Assembly (NCBI GenBank): GCA_013115145.1
Contig: JAAPAO010000007.1
Location: 102,479-166,478, forward strand
From: Perkinsus chesapeaki
Taxonomy: Eukaryota; Perkinsozoa; Perkinsida; Perkinsidae
Reading direction: 5' to 3'
Length of the DNA stretch: 64,000 nucleotides
Below the pieces are notes generated by a model. That model was not told the origin of the DNA. It did not search any database and saw only the letters and a program-made list of their open reading frames with translations. Of the stretch, positions 10,879-25,346 are shown one piece after another. Position 1 is the stretch's first letter. Every line of letters begins with the position of its first letter. The position numbers and the translations under genes were made by a program.

Positions 10879-13800
10879 CTAATCGGTAGGAGTTGCCGCC
10901 GAAGCTGTCGCTTTGTCGAGCTCGGCTTTCCTCTCAGCCTCTCGAAGCCGCAGCGGAATGTAGTCTTTCATATCTTCCTCCTCCACCAAGTCGCCAACAT
11001 CAAGCTGGAGGATGTCGCAACTGCCAAGACGAGAACTATCGATCCGCCGAACGTCGCCTTCGGTAGTAGCCTACTGTCTCGAGCCGAGTAGCTCTGCCAT
11101 GGAGGGTCTGGTCCTGCCAAAGTCACCATGGACGAATTCCTTGATATACATTCCGGCACTGCACGCCAGGGACACCTGAGGGGAGTTCAGTAGGCCATGA
11201 TGGCTGAGCCTATGGTGCCCACTTTGAGGTAATGTGGATTTATCATCTCACAGGTGATGCTATGCATTATTTTAGTCCGCATGGCGTTGGCTCGTCTGTG
11301 CATGACTCGAAGAGGAGTCCTCTGATGGATCTCCAACTCCTTCATAGCGTTCACCCTCTCCACGACTTCCTCGGTAACCGGGTCCTCACACCACACGACA
11401 CACACGTACCTGAGGTTGTTAATAATAATAACAACATCTAAGGTATAGACCCTGAGAGAATTGAAGACTGATAATAAAAGACCCCATAGTAGTAATGATA
11501 TAATAAATGTAATGGTATAATAGTAACAAATGTAGCTCCCTCCATTCCCTTCCCCTGAGCATCGCCTACACTTTAGTGTGTCTCTCACTAGACCAGCCTA
11601 GCCATTCCATAACATGCTTATCAGCTGGATGGATGAACATAACTTCAAAGGCATCGGTCTTGGCAGCAAGAGAAGGCCAGTCCACCTTGTGGTGCGGGAG
11701 GAGCAGGTTCCTGTGGGCATCTGGTATCTAATGGACGATCTGGACCCCCTATGGAACGATCTGTATGGATCCACCCTACCTCTACAGCAAATGGTCGGCC
11801 GTTGCCAAGCATTCTAACATCCACGTCCTCTCGACCAGCACTGCAGAAGCTACACCGTTTCCAGTCAGCACCGAGGGCCTCGCAAATGGGCTCTGACCGG
11901 AACGCGTGGATCCCGCCGCGGAGAAGGTACAGATCGAGTACGAACTTTGGGGGTGTGTTCACAAAATGGGTTTTATATCGGCGGTAACTAATTTGGCTGC
12001 AGATATCCCTGCTGGAGGGGATCCAGCTTCATCGATGTGCTCTGATGACTCAATTTTAATAATATAGCACCGATGATCATGTTGCTACTTCAAAACAATA
12101 GTTCTACGATCTTTATGTCCTTACAGCCTCGTGGTAAGCAAATGGATATTATTACTAAGGGCAATCTCCGAGGCCGACGTCTCGCACCGGCTACGTGGCT
12201 TGGCACCATCCCGGACAACCCATGGTGTCTGGGATATCTTCCTGCTGAACTTCCTATACCTCCCAAAGAGGTAAATACTGTCACGATTGATAACAGCCTC
12301 TAGAGTTGGTCTAAACTGAGCTGTATTAGGATACGCCTTCATGCACTTCCTCAAGTCATCCACACCTACATTCGACATCATAACCCTCCGCCCTCCCCTC
12401 CACCCTACCAAGTAGCATTTCCAGGCGCTCGGAGCTCTGCCCTCTCATAGCCTTTATAATAGTGTTGGCCGATGGCAGGTCCTCTGGCTCAGAGCCCTCT
12501 GGTGATGATTCCGTGGAGGGCTGTTGAGAGATGATGCCTGCACTACGGTGACAGTGCCTACTACCTCCTCAGTGGAGGACGATTCTCCTCTATTTTTATC
12601 TCTTCGCCATCGGCCCTTCCCTTTGCCACCTTTCCGTGCAAACTTCCTATCATCTTTCCATTCTAGTGGGGAGGACAATCATAAGACATAATCATCACAG
12701 CAGTCCCTTCCTACTCGAAGGTGGTCTGATCCTCTGTTCACTGGCCAACGCTGAGCACTCTAACCTGTCCGCCTCCGGGGAGTTGACCTATAACAACCGA
12801 GCATCCCCGACCAACGATGCTTTACTATAAAAGTCCGATCTAGAGACTGACGTTCGAGTCCCGTGTATGAGGTCGAGGTAACGGTTACCTGGTGACCCCT
12901 AGCTACCCAAGCTAGTAATAACCGTCCCTATACACCCTCACGGAAACGACGCTGAATGATGGAATAAGCTTCCGAAGGCACTACAGTCTACTTTCCGTGG
13001 AAGAGTGAATATTTGTTACTACTTCTAGAGTAACTCTAAAGTAGGCATCTGCCACTGGTGGTGATGCAGCCAAGGTCTCCTGTGTCACACCAGGGGTCAT
13101 CTTACGCATCTTGTTGATCAGCTCGGGCAGCAACACCCACCGCAATACCTCCCGGACCTCTGGAACCTGATAACACTGCTACGTATCTGGTACGCTCTTC
13201 CAGAGGGATACAAATGAGTATAGCTTTTAAGGAGAAGGACACCAAGTGATGGCCTAAGAAGCGTCCCCGGTTTTGTATTGAAAATGCATCTTGCACAAAC
13301 CGTCACGATTCCCTAATGTATACTCTTTTCGTTGGGAACGCTGGTATGTACAAGGTAGATCACCGAGCACCAGGAAGCACCGAGCCCTCAAGATGGCACC
13401 GTAGTAGCACTCAGCTGCCTCCGCCGACCACCGCCCGCTATAGTACCTCCTCCACTTGATCCTTCTCGTATAGGACCTTCTCAATAAACCCACGGACTAC
13501 CAGCGCTGGTGGCAGACGAGTCGATAGGACCAGATCGTAGGTGTCCTCGAAACTGAGCAATACTTTACACCCACGGGAAGGCCACCTTCAATTTACCCTG
13601 ATGAGTTAATAGCCGCGATGATGTCCTCCATTACAGGGTTCTCATGCTTAATCCGACATGGGTCCTCTAGAAGCCCGAAACAGCCACCACAGAGATACTC
13701 CGGCTCCGGTCTGAAGCCATGGCAATGTCCTCTTCCCTCTCTGGAAGGCCCGCTGCTCCGGTTGTACTACCTGCTATCAGTTGGTGGGCCAACCCATTGC

Positions 13801-13889
13801 TCAGGTTTGTATCGTTCTGGCTCCTTGATGCCCTCATAACGCAGACCGCATCGCCAGCACAGATAATCTGCCGAGGGCGCGCTCGACAT
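10879..13889 (-). CDS. PUS10: tRNA pseudouridine synthase Pus10
   Basis: Makes pseudouridine in the T-arm of tRNAs (positions 54/55) in archaea and eukaryotes. I start it at the ATG at 13889 (MSSAPSADYLCWRCGLRYEG). The N-terminal CXXC pairs are CWRC and, after a 60-nt intron, CGGC (EYLCGGCFGLLED). The middle includes the IYLFGRYRKFSRKISQTPWV segment found in Pus10. The catalytic aspartate motif is SAGREDVDVRMLGNGRPFAV. The C-terminal part has LEIHQRTPLRVMHRRAN, then AGMYIKEFVHGDFGRTRPSM and DILQLDVGDLVEEED, ending TPTD with TAG at 10879-10881. Introns of about 47-60 nt are required. Several middle exons (12.4-13.6 kb) were not individually resolved. Catalytic motifs are intact. Confidence 0.9.
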
Positions 13890-14483
13890 TATTAGACCGT
13901 CTCGAGCGTCTAGATCTTCGCCGTCACTTGAACGCAACTCAACTCCGTAGTACGGGAAAGTCTTAGTGGTCCGCTAGTAAATACGAAGGTCCTTGCTCCG
14001 AACTGCCGTCAGCAAGCAGCGTAACCAACACCAGTAGAGGACTGCGGGCCGGACAGCTGAGGAGCTAGAGGGGCTCCAACGCTCAAAAAGTCCACGAAGG
14101 AGAAAACTCTGGTGTGGTGGTGGAGCGAGATCTCGCTGCTACTGATGATGGGGAGAGGACGAAGAATGGAGGCTATTATTGCCTCTGGTCACACAAGGCA
14201 ACCGACTAGTGTTAATAATACAGACATGGTACTTATAGATTACTAGCGACAACAACAACAACACCGAAGTGTAGAACAGTTACAGTAGGGCTACGACAAC
14301 AACAACAACACCGAAGTGTAGAACAGTTACAGTAGGGCTACGACAACAACAACAGCTGGGGGTAGTAATACGACAAGGAGGGACATCAGACATAGTCAAT
14401 AATGGTGCTGGTGATGATGGCAACAGCAACAACAATACACCTAGTGCAGAAGAACAGATGGGCTTAGATAATGATGTGCTTGT
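13890..14483. other. Intergenic region with CAA-rich tandem repeat
   Basis: About 590 bp lie between the 5' end of PUS10 and the 3' end of the next minus-strand gene. The stretch is rich in CAACAA and GATGATGG. Apart from the tandem repeat listed separately I see no gene. Confidence 0.5.
14248..14355. repeat. 47-bp tandem repeat, 2.3 copies
   Basis: A 47-bp unit starting GACAACAACAACAACACCGA repeats twice without change (14248-14294 and 14295-14341) and begins a third time before diverging near 14355. It includes a CAA microsatellite core. It lies outside coding sequence. Confidence 0.9.
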
Positions 14484-17422
14484 TCACTGTGGTGATGCTG
14501 CTGCTGGGATACTGGCATCACTTCTCGGTAATGATGTTACATCAACCTAGAAAGGATAACTAATGATGGAGTATACAATAGTTGCCTTACAGTTATAGGG
14601 CTCCCAGCTCCAGTGCTTGATGCTGCTGCTGCTGCTGATGCCTGCTTGCCTGTTGTTGTCGTTGCTGACTGCTTACCACTATTAATCTCTATAACGCCAT
14701 TAGAGGTAGAATGGGAGGAGGAGGAGCATGCTTCATCCTGGGGAAAAGGTACATGAACTGATGAGATGGACGGGCTTGATGGACTTGTAGAGGAGGCGGA
14801 GGAGGAGGATAGGCTAGCTATCAAGGACGCCAAGGTTGAAGGGTCTCCAACTACGGACAAAATGTAACCCAGCAAGCAGCTTCAACCTTACCTTCACTGC
14901 GATGACCAGGCATACTGTGGCTGGCATTGCCGGTAGCCACCACCGGGCGACGAGGGACATTCGGGGACCTATGACATGGTGAAGTGGGGAAGGGACAGGA
15001 GACGGGAAGGGTACTCTGAGATGGATGAGGAGGATACTGCCGAGTTGAGAGGGTTCCACCAACTCTGAAAAGGCAAAGTCACGCTGCTGCCGGTGCTGGG
15101 ACAAATAACAAGGGGGAACTTACAGAGTTGCTGGGAGTGAAGGTGGCTGCAGTGGCGCTGAGATGGCTGCTACTACTGCTGGCCCCGGAGGTCCCAGTAG
15201 TACCAAGATCTGAGGAAGAAGCGGTACAACCACCTGCTACTGGAGGTTTTACCAAACTGGCCGGAAAAACCGCCGAAGGAGCCGAAGTCAACACTGTCGC
15301 TGCTATTGCTAGCATTGGTGCTGCCAGTGTGAGGGCCAGATCCCGCCACGGACACGTTGGTGCCTGCAAAGATACTCACCATGGCAGCACTGAAATGACT
15401 GATGTGATGAGAAGGAGAGGAAGAGATGGTTACAATCCACTGATTTGTTAAAGAAGAAGCACCCATGGGAAAAAACCTTAATAGATTTGCGAAATTCCAG
15501 TCTCCCAATAGCAAAGCGAAGAGAGGGTCCTTACGTACCTGTAGTAGGGGCGTTCCGAGGTGATGTGGCAAGGGGGCCAAAGGGGCTGGCAGCCTCAGCT
15601 CGACCAAAGCCATAGGAGCGCATCAACTGCTCGGCAAGTTTGGCCAAGGAGTCACTGAAATTGAACACGCTCGGTTACCAGGTATGAAGGAGAATGCTTA
15701 CTCGGGGGCAAGTGAAGTGGTAGCAGGAGGGTCAGCAGCAGCAGGGACGGCATCCCAGGACGAAGTGAACCCACCTCGTGAGTAATCAACCTGCGCAGCA
15801 GGTGAGGTGGTGAGGTGGCGGCAAGGACCACTGGACTCACGCTAGGGGTAAAAGAGGGAGCATCAACACTTAGGTTGCTAGCGGCACTGCTGCCTCGTTC
15901 GGCCAGGACGGAGCCTGTTGTGAAGTTGTCAAACGAGGACAGGGATGGCGCCAAATCTTCCGAGTGCGCCGATGACGACAATGGAAGGGCTTGTGAGAAG
16001 GCATTGGGCATGATGGACTCGAACCCAGGAGGAGGGGTATTAACCTCAGACTCACTAAGCTCCTCTTGGGTGGGAACTAAGACACCACAAACAACGACTA
16101 TGCGGCTGCGGCGGGAGAGGAAGAAGGCTGCCTCCTACAAAACTGTGTATTGCGTCCATCGTAGCCTCCGCCATGCCTTGAGGCCGCTGGGCCATTGGAC
16201 GTCACTTGGGTCTGCTGCTGCTGGTGCTGCTGCTGTGTTGGTACACTGGATGGCATTCGGTTGCTACCACCCGCAACACCTGATGCCCGTCTAGTCTTGA
16301 GGAATGCTACTGAAGTCGTACTACCCATCTTGGATGCCACAGAGGCCGCTGTTGCCGCGACCTGCGGATCGGTCGGAATACTGGCGCCATTTTGAAAACC
16401 GCAATAGACCATGTAGTTCTCCATCAACTGCTCAGCGAGCTGGACGAACTGACTGTGCGAGCGAGACCTGCGGGAGCAAAGATATCTTTGCGCACTCGGA
16501 AGATTTTCACTTGATAGCGTTATATATCTGCCCCTTGAGATTGTATTCTTCTAAAAATGCATCGGGAGCATGTCGCCTAATGATGCGAAGGAGGTCTCGC
16601 TTGCTTAGATTAGCATAATCCGGCCCAAACTCTGCCAGGACCTATCACATGCCAATGGCTGGTGAAGGACAAAAGCATACAGCCTACCATCTCTGTTGTC
16701 GAGTACTGTGTAGGAGGGTACTGCTCGGCCAGTGGAGGGACCTCCCCTCGAACTTGACCGCTCACAGCCCCTGCACTGTGGTAATGGTTGCGTAGAGATT
16801 GCCTAGTCGGCCTGGATGGCGCCGGAGCACCTTGAGTGTAGGCTAAGGCTGTTGGTGACAAAGATGCTGATGAGGTGGGGGTGCTGCGGCTTGGAGCAGC
16901 TGCCACAGGATATGTGGCTGATGATGATGATGACGACGATAATAATAATAACTCTCCCAAAGCCGGTGAGGAGGCGGTTGATGCTAACTGAGGGGCAACC
17001 ATCGGATCTGACAAGGACATAGAAGGCATCCTAAGCCCAAGCGTACCTTGCAGGCTTCGACCTCTGATATGTGGGGGCATCCCTCCCTTTACGGTCCCTC
17101 TGGGCGGCATGCCTCCAGTCCACTGCGTCGGAGCTGCTGGATTAGCTGCTCTCATGCCTTCACTGGGCTGGTGGCCTTGCATGTGATTCGCACTTCCTTG
17201 ATGATGCCGTGGTCCTGAGGGGTTGTTAGTCGTCCAACCATTTGCTGTTGTTGCTGTTGATTGGGCGGCAAAGACAGAGTTGGCCAGGCCCTCTGTGCCT
17301 CCTAGATAGGCCTGGAAGGGATCGGAGGTGTTCCGATCGGCAGAAGAGGAAGAGGAGCCGATGCGAGGATTATGGGACGACGATGGCACCGCCATAATGG
17401 GTAATAACAAAAGCCCTTCCAT
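14484..17422 (-). CDS. Large low-complexity protein, unrecognised
   Basis: The start is at 17422 (MEGLLLLPIMAVPSSSHNP) or at the internal Met at 17392-17394. At least eight exons join on introns of 39-47 nt. The sequence is rich in Ser, Gln, Pro, Gly and Ala (QQQHQQQQTQ; long serine runs). Short ordered segments are YANLSKRDLLRIIRRHAPDA, VQLAEQLMENYMVYCGFQNG, and a second copy of the same motif, DSLAKLAEQLMRSYGFGRAE. It ends ASIPAAASPQ with TGA at 14484-14486. The architecture (disordered, with short repeated helices) would suit a nuclear scaffold or transcription/RNA factor, but I recognise no family and assign no function. Confidence 0.7.
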
Positions 17423-17581
17423 ACCGCACTTCCCTCAAATCATGCCCCCCACAACCCCCTGTTATCCACTTCCGTCACAAGCCAACACCACAAATGGTAG
17501 TGGAAACGACAGTCATCATATCATCAAAAGTAGCAGCCCTTATGGCCTGAGTCTGGGCTACTGGTAATATAACAGTGCTGC

Positions 17582-19561
<1,980 letters not shown>

Positions 19562-19603
19562 TTATTAAGTCAACTGAGAGGTTATTGCCAATATCCACTG
19601 TGT

Positions 19604-19662
19604 GACTTCTGACCATAGCGTTGGCATTCCAAAGGTCCCAGGTTCCAATCCCACCGGAGTCA
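19604..19662 (+). other. Short tRNA-like sequence with T-run terminator
   Basis: The first seven bases (GACTTCT) pair with the last stem bases (CGGAGTC) apart from one position, and an A follows as in a discriminator. A B-box-like GGTTCCAATCC lies in the right place, and TTTTT follows directly at 19663-19667. The total is only about 59 nt; the D-arm and anticodon region are too short for a normal tRNA. It may be a tRNA pseudogene or a tRNA-derived element. It lies between METAP2 and the V-ATPase gene. Confidence 0.45.
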
Positions 19663-19900
19663 TTTTTCGGCAATTAATTCCCAACGCACCTTGAGACCGT
19701 GCCACTGGTCCATTCCTATAGCGGTGTTCTAACATCTATCCTAAGCACTCCAAACTCTGATATCTTCCTTCATATCGTTCACCATCACTTGCCGGTTTCT
19801 TTCCTATCTCCTCTAGCACGGCAGCTTGCCAATGGCTGTCTAGGGTCGGTCGCGAGAATGGTCATGGTAATGGTTGTTAGAGTTTCATATTACATCACTA

Positions 19901-22900
19901 ATGGGCCTCCTCCGTAGTGAGACCATGAAGCACGGGACACTGGTCCTGCCCACGGACAGGGCCAGAGAGTTCGTGGACGTCATTGGCTACTCTGTACGGC
20001 GATCAAACCAGATTATTAATACCACATTTCCTTCACTTCAGACTCGGATAGAGTTTGAGGACATGAACAGTGCTAGTATGAACCGGAACTATAGGAAATA
20101 CGTTCAAAGGTAATAGTGAGCTGACTGGGAGGGGCAGGAGGAGGCTTTGGTAGGATTGAGGAGCTTGAGAGGATCATACGGTTCTTGGAGGCCGAGATAG
20201 AGACAGCAGCGCCACACACTAAGATTCGGAAAGGGCATATAAATACATTTCTAATGGAGACGGCCGATGTACTAAAGGGGATATCGGTAGAGCTAGAGGG
20301 AGGCTGTTCAGAGCTACAGGCTTGATACTGTGGAGGTCGATCTTAAGAGGATCTACAAGCGATTTGTTAAGTTCCAAGAGAACAACGCGTAAGCACGCAG
20401 GGCTGGACGGTCGGGCGGGAATGGTGGCTGTGGTGGGCAGGGAGCTGGTCACGTCGAGGAACGCTGCGCTGGAGGAGAAATATGTGTGTTTTGCGGCCAG
20501 CAACTCGCAGGTGTATCTGAATAGTACGGGTGGAGATGGTAATATTATCTATTTATTATTACCTATATAAAATTGTATATAGGCCTTACTGGGACTGGTG
20601 TGATGGCTGGCAGCAGTCCACAGGAGGTAGTAAGTATCATTGTTAAGCAAGGATAGTATTGTCGTATAGGCGTCCCTGATAGAGGAAGGGGAGGCGCTGA
20701 CTGGAGGCTATGGTCGATCATCTCGGGCAACTGCTGGTGTCTCCTGTATTGCCGGTGTGCTCCTACAGGTGGGATGAGATGGGGTTGGGGTGGGAAGAGC
20801 TGGTATTATTTTAGTCGGACCAAGCACGATTCGCCAGAACGCTGTTTCGGGCAACTTTTGGCAATACGTAGGAGGAATCTTTGCGCACTGCGAAGAATTT
20901 GCAATTGCAGATTCACCGATTTCGTACAAATACCTGAGCCTCTACGAGACGCCAAGACCGGCGAGAACGAGTACTACAGCGTCTTCGTTGTCTATTTCCA
21001 GGTGAGGGAGTGGGGTATCTTGAGGTCGACTTCCGACCCTACGTGTTAGAACACCCTTTTGGTTGTCCTCTAGAACTTTCCCCGCCTTTCTGCTTGCGCA
21101 GAGGTGGAAAAAATAGTATCTTCTTCGCCGACATTCCTCCATCTCAGGGATACTCAGCCACTACTGGGAGCATGGCTCAGAAGATCAGGAGAATCTGTAC
21201 CGCCTTTGGTGCTCGTATGTACCCATGGCCACATAGCGAGGCTGAGGCCAACTCGAGGATGAGGGTAGCCATCTTTGCCACACCTCTTGTTACTGGTCCC
21301 TAGGTCCTAGATGAGCTGTTGATCGATAAGCTGCAGGCATTAGATGCATACAGGAGGTTCATTGGGGTAGTGCGGAAAAGGGGACGGGAGAATGGTAATG
21401 TGTTAGTATTCAGGAGGAGGTAGATCAACTAGTGGAGCCTGTGAGACTCGGAGGGAACTCCCTAATTGAGGATTGGTCATTGTTCTTGGCTAAGGTAGTA
21501 GTAGGTCAGGGCCGTGGATCCTATTATCGACCGGGCATGGTCCTGTCGGCATCCCCGATGGTCATTGGTCTTTATTTAGGAAAAGGGTATCTACACCTTA
21601 CTGAACAAGTTCGAAGGCGACGTGACACTACGGTGTGATTGCTGGTATCCAGCGGAGGAGGAGGATGACATTAGGCACACGCTATTTCGGATGAGTTCAA
21701 CTAACATGGTATGCTGGAAGTGGGGTATCTTGGGTCGACTGGAAAGATACTTTACAGGTCGGAGCGATGCTCCTTACTGACCATGATCGATTGTATTCTG
21801 CTGCTGCCGTGGATGAGGAGGATGCCAGTGGGCACAGTAAAGGCCCACCGACGTATATGAAGACCAATGAGGTCACCCAAGTCGCCCAGGATCTGGTCGA
21901 TACGTAAGTGGTCGCGGGTTCGATCCCGGCATCCAGCATCAGATACGGTGTTCCTCGGTATAAGGAGGCTAACCCGGCCCTGTTCACAATAGTGACATTC
22001 CCCTTCCTCTTTGGTGTTATGTTTGGTGATGTCGGCCACGGTGCTATGCTATTCCTCCTAGGCATGTGGGCTATCATACAGGTAACCTCCTCCTTGCCGT
22101 GTACAGTACAGTTCTGTTGTATGTGTCTTAGGGCCCTCAACTTGACCGCAGTTTTCCTATGCTACGCAAGCTCCGGTATATGGTCGTGGCCATGGGGTTC
22201 TTTGCCATATATGCTGGTAGCTTCCCCTGGTTCCTCCGCCCTATCTATCTCTTCTCAGGTCTGATGTATAACGATTTCTTCGCTGTTGGCCTTAATTTGT
22301 TTGGCAGCCGGTAGCGCCCTTATCCCTGTTGCACAAGAACTGTCTCCTTTTTAGATGGGACTGCTCCGGCATCACATGCCGTCCTCTATATGATATAACG
22401 AACACGGGAAATCAGAAGGGTAAGGCAGCATCTCCTCCTGTGGTAGTGGCGGCCACGGGCGATGGTTCAGGATCCTACCCCTACACTGGTCCCTACCCCT
22501 TTGGGCTTGATCCAGTCTGGCATGGCGCTACTAACGAGCTTGTATACGTTAATTCGATGAAGATGAAGACCTCAGTTCTGTTTGGTAATGCCGTCATAAG
22601 CTTTGACAAAGTGATGTTCCGTCAGGCGTTGTTCAAATGCTACTTGGCATCTTTCTTAAGTTCTCAAATGCTATATATGAGAGAAGCGCGCTTGACCTGT
22701 TTTGTGAGTGCATACCGCAGGTAGAGGATGATGTTAGCATTCCTGTATCACCCGGTTGTTTTTTTTAGTTGGTATTCCTCCTGAGCTTCTTCGGATATAT
22801 GGATTGGATGATTCTGTACGCCCCTCCCCTCCCCCTCCTCCATCGGGTACCTGCTGTTGTTGTTAGGTATAAGTGGACCCACGACATCACATTCAATCCG

Positions 22901-24084
22901 GCACCAGGGCTCATTAACACTCTCATCGCTATGGGCCTCGGCCAAGGTGTTAAGCCTGGTCAAGTTCTCTATCCCAGTAGGAAGAGCCTCATTCGGGTAT
23001 TGGTGATGGTATCTTTTGTCAGACCAGGGATGGTGGCAGTCTTTGCTCATATTACTAGCTTTGGTTAGCGTCCCTATTATGCTCATACCAAAGCCATTAA
23101 TCCTATGGTGGAGACATCGGGAAACAGAGTAAGATATAATATGTATTCAGGAGAATGATGCACTGTGTGTGCTGTTGTAGTGAGCAGTTTATGGAGCGTC
23201 AACGTGCCCATGCAGTGCGGCGTCGCGATGAGGCTGGAGTCGGGCTTATGGATGGTGGCGACTCTGTCGAGATGGTGAGTTGATGGGTTAGATGATGGTT
23301 ATGTCTGCTTAGGTTGAGGGTGGATCGTCGTCCTCCTCCTCATCCTCCTCTACAGCGGCTTGGGATACCACTCGCCCACATACCTCCTCCGGCCCATCCA
23401 AGAAGAAGGTCACCGAGGATGAAGAACAAGAGTTCGATCTTGGTGATGTTGTTATACATCAAGTCATAGAAACAATAGAGGTATCATCAAATCCTTGCTG
23501 CTGTTGCTGCTGTTGCTGCTGCTTCACGCTCATTCTCGATCAGTTCGTTCTCGGCACTGTATCTCATACTGCCTCCTATCTCCGTCTCTGGGCCCTATCA
23601 TTAGCTCATCAACAGCTTAGTCTGGTATTCCTCGAAATGACGGTAACACCACCCTCATCCTCACCCCAACTTGCCGCCATCCATGTCACCCTCAGGTCTT
23701 CAATGCTATGTCGAGCGGCCCATATATCCTCAACGCCATCGGTATCTATATCTCATTTGCAATATTTTTTGGCATTACCGTGGCGGTTCTGATGGGCATG
23801 GACGTTCTGGAGTGCTTCCTCCATGTTTTAAGGTGCGCCACTTGTGACACTTCGTCCCGCTAATTTCTGTCTCAAGGTTGCACTGGGTAGAATTCCAGTC
23901 GAAGTTCTTCCTTGGTGATGGCCATAAGTTTGAGCCCTATTCGCATGAGAGTGTAAGTCGAAGAGGATTGGGACGAACGTTCGCAGGTTGTTATGTGACA
24001 GGTATTAGAACAAGCTACTCAGACATGAGCAGGGTTCAAGCTAAGATATGCATGCCAAGAGTAGCCAAATTCAGGCCAATATAG
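19901..24084 (+). CDS. ATP6V0A: V-type H+-ATPase subunit a (V0)
   Basis: The large membrane subunit of the proton pump that acidifies vacuoles and Golgi-derived compartments. Translation starts [17 protein letters not shown], which aligns with family N-termini. It continues through [136 protein letters not shown] (carries the essential arginine of proton transfer) and [20 protein letters not shown]. At least 15 exons. One intron is only 22 nt (23129-23150), and one 39-nt intron carries a tRNA 3' piece (21904-21942). The end is uncertain: reading through after SHES stops at 24084, but a GTAAG there could splice to an exon near 24221 (INFLSKEGIVDL). Confidence 0.92.
21904..21942 (+). other. Intron made largely of a tRNA 3' fragment
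   Basis: A 39-nt intron with GTAAGT and CAG ends, in the V-ATPase gene. Its body is GTCGCGGGTTCGATCCCGGC followed by an acceptor-like end. Removing it restores the frame into [18 protein letters not shown], so the intron call is firm. The tRNA match covers only the variable/T-arm/acceptor part, with one base missing from the T-arm. Confidence 0.7.
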
Positions 24085-24146
24085 ACTGTTCTGTCTTCGC
24101 TTGATCGATTGATTATGACGATATTGTTTGTTATTAATTATTGCTG

Positions 24147-24172
24147 TCACCGGGAATCGAACCTGCGTGGTG
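24147..24172 (-). other. tRNA T-arm fragment, antisense to the V-ATPase gene
   Basis: On the minus strand the sequence contains ACGCAGGTTCGATTCCCGG, identical over 19 bases to the fragment in the phosphodiesterase intron near 40660. It probably lies in the last intron, or 3' region, of the V-ATPase gene. I find no 5' half of a tRNA. Confidence 0.6.
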
Positions 24173-24494
24173 GTATAGTCCTGATGATTTGGTTAATTAC
24201 TACTAATAATACATTTAGATAAACTTCCTCTCCAAAGAGGGCATTGTAGACTTGTGCTTATCTTTCTTTTGCTATAGTGTTGTCAATGCCCGTAGGGTCT
24301 CAGTGAGACAGTCTGTGCTGGGCCGCGCAGTGCCTCCTTTATCTAGAGGTCATCTACAGTACTCTTCCCAGATACCGAGTTCCCCTTCAGGAATTCCGAA
24401 TCAGAACAAGAAACCGGTTATCCCTGGCATGAGTTGTCATAGGCCTTATCAAGATCGAATGATAGAGTCGTCTACCCCAGTAGTTACTATGTGA

Positions 24495-25346
24495 ATACAG
24501 TTTTGCGACTGTATACTGTCCGCTGTTGCATGGAATGGTCAGACCCTGGATGCATCAGCTGTTTTGATGGCGAGTACAGGGAAAACGCGCCCGGCTTCTG
24601 CAGTACGTTTAAGTTCGAGGCGACTTCGTGGTAAAATGTACGAAATTCGTACATCAATCGTCCTCGGAGTGAGCAACGCCCTAGACTTGAAGAATTTTCA
24701 AGTTTAGAAACTCCTAAGAATACTTGGCCTGATGGCTCGAGGGTGAACCACAAGTCTAGGAAATACACGTTAATATCCGACTCTCTATTGCAACTCCCAC
24801 GCGCGTCGCAGAGTCACTGCGCCACAGATTAGACCGCAGGGCGACACACCTCGATTTGGGGTTCCCCTCCTGTGGAACAAACAGGACTTTGAAAGCTACT
24901 GTACTCCTTTTTGCACGGTGAAAACATGGAGATCTAAAAGAAAGCAAGGCTTGCGAGTGAACTCCGCGAAGTTCAGTGGCATGTGCCACCAGTTTCCTAA
25001 TAGACGGCTTAGCGACGATACGCGTACCATCCGCCGTTGCAGAATACTTGCTGGAGCCCTGGTTGATATCATAAGGGGAGTCGGGTTAGCTGCGGCTTGG
25101 TATAGGAAAAGACTATCCTGCTGACAGATGTGAAGGCACATGGCCCCCGAAGAAATGTATCGATGGTATCGTCAACTCCGTGTACGCGCCAAGTGGCGTC
25201 ATATGCCTATGTGGCATATAGCTCACCTCAAAGCAAGCGGGGGGTTTGAGTTAAAACTTTTGAGCAACAAAGGAAGTATGTCAAGCATGGATGTGATCAG
25301 CGCTTTTGCTTTAATAGGATCCCCCTTACTGTGAAGTCGGGACGAA
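24495..25346. other. Stretch without a recognised gene
   Basis: Short frames occur on both strands (for example a plus frame near 25140-25331), but none resembles a known family or joins to a neighbour through clear splice sites. Confidence 0.4.

Noticed and set aside
12845-12880. B-box-like GTTCGAGTCCC in the PUS10 region
   Set aside because: Too short and unpaired to count as a tRNA piece.
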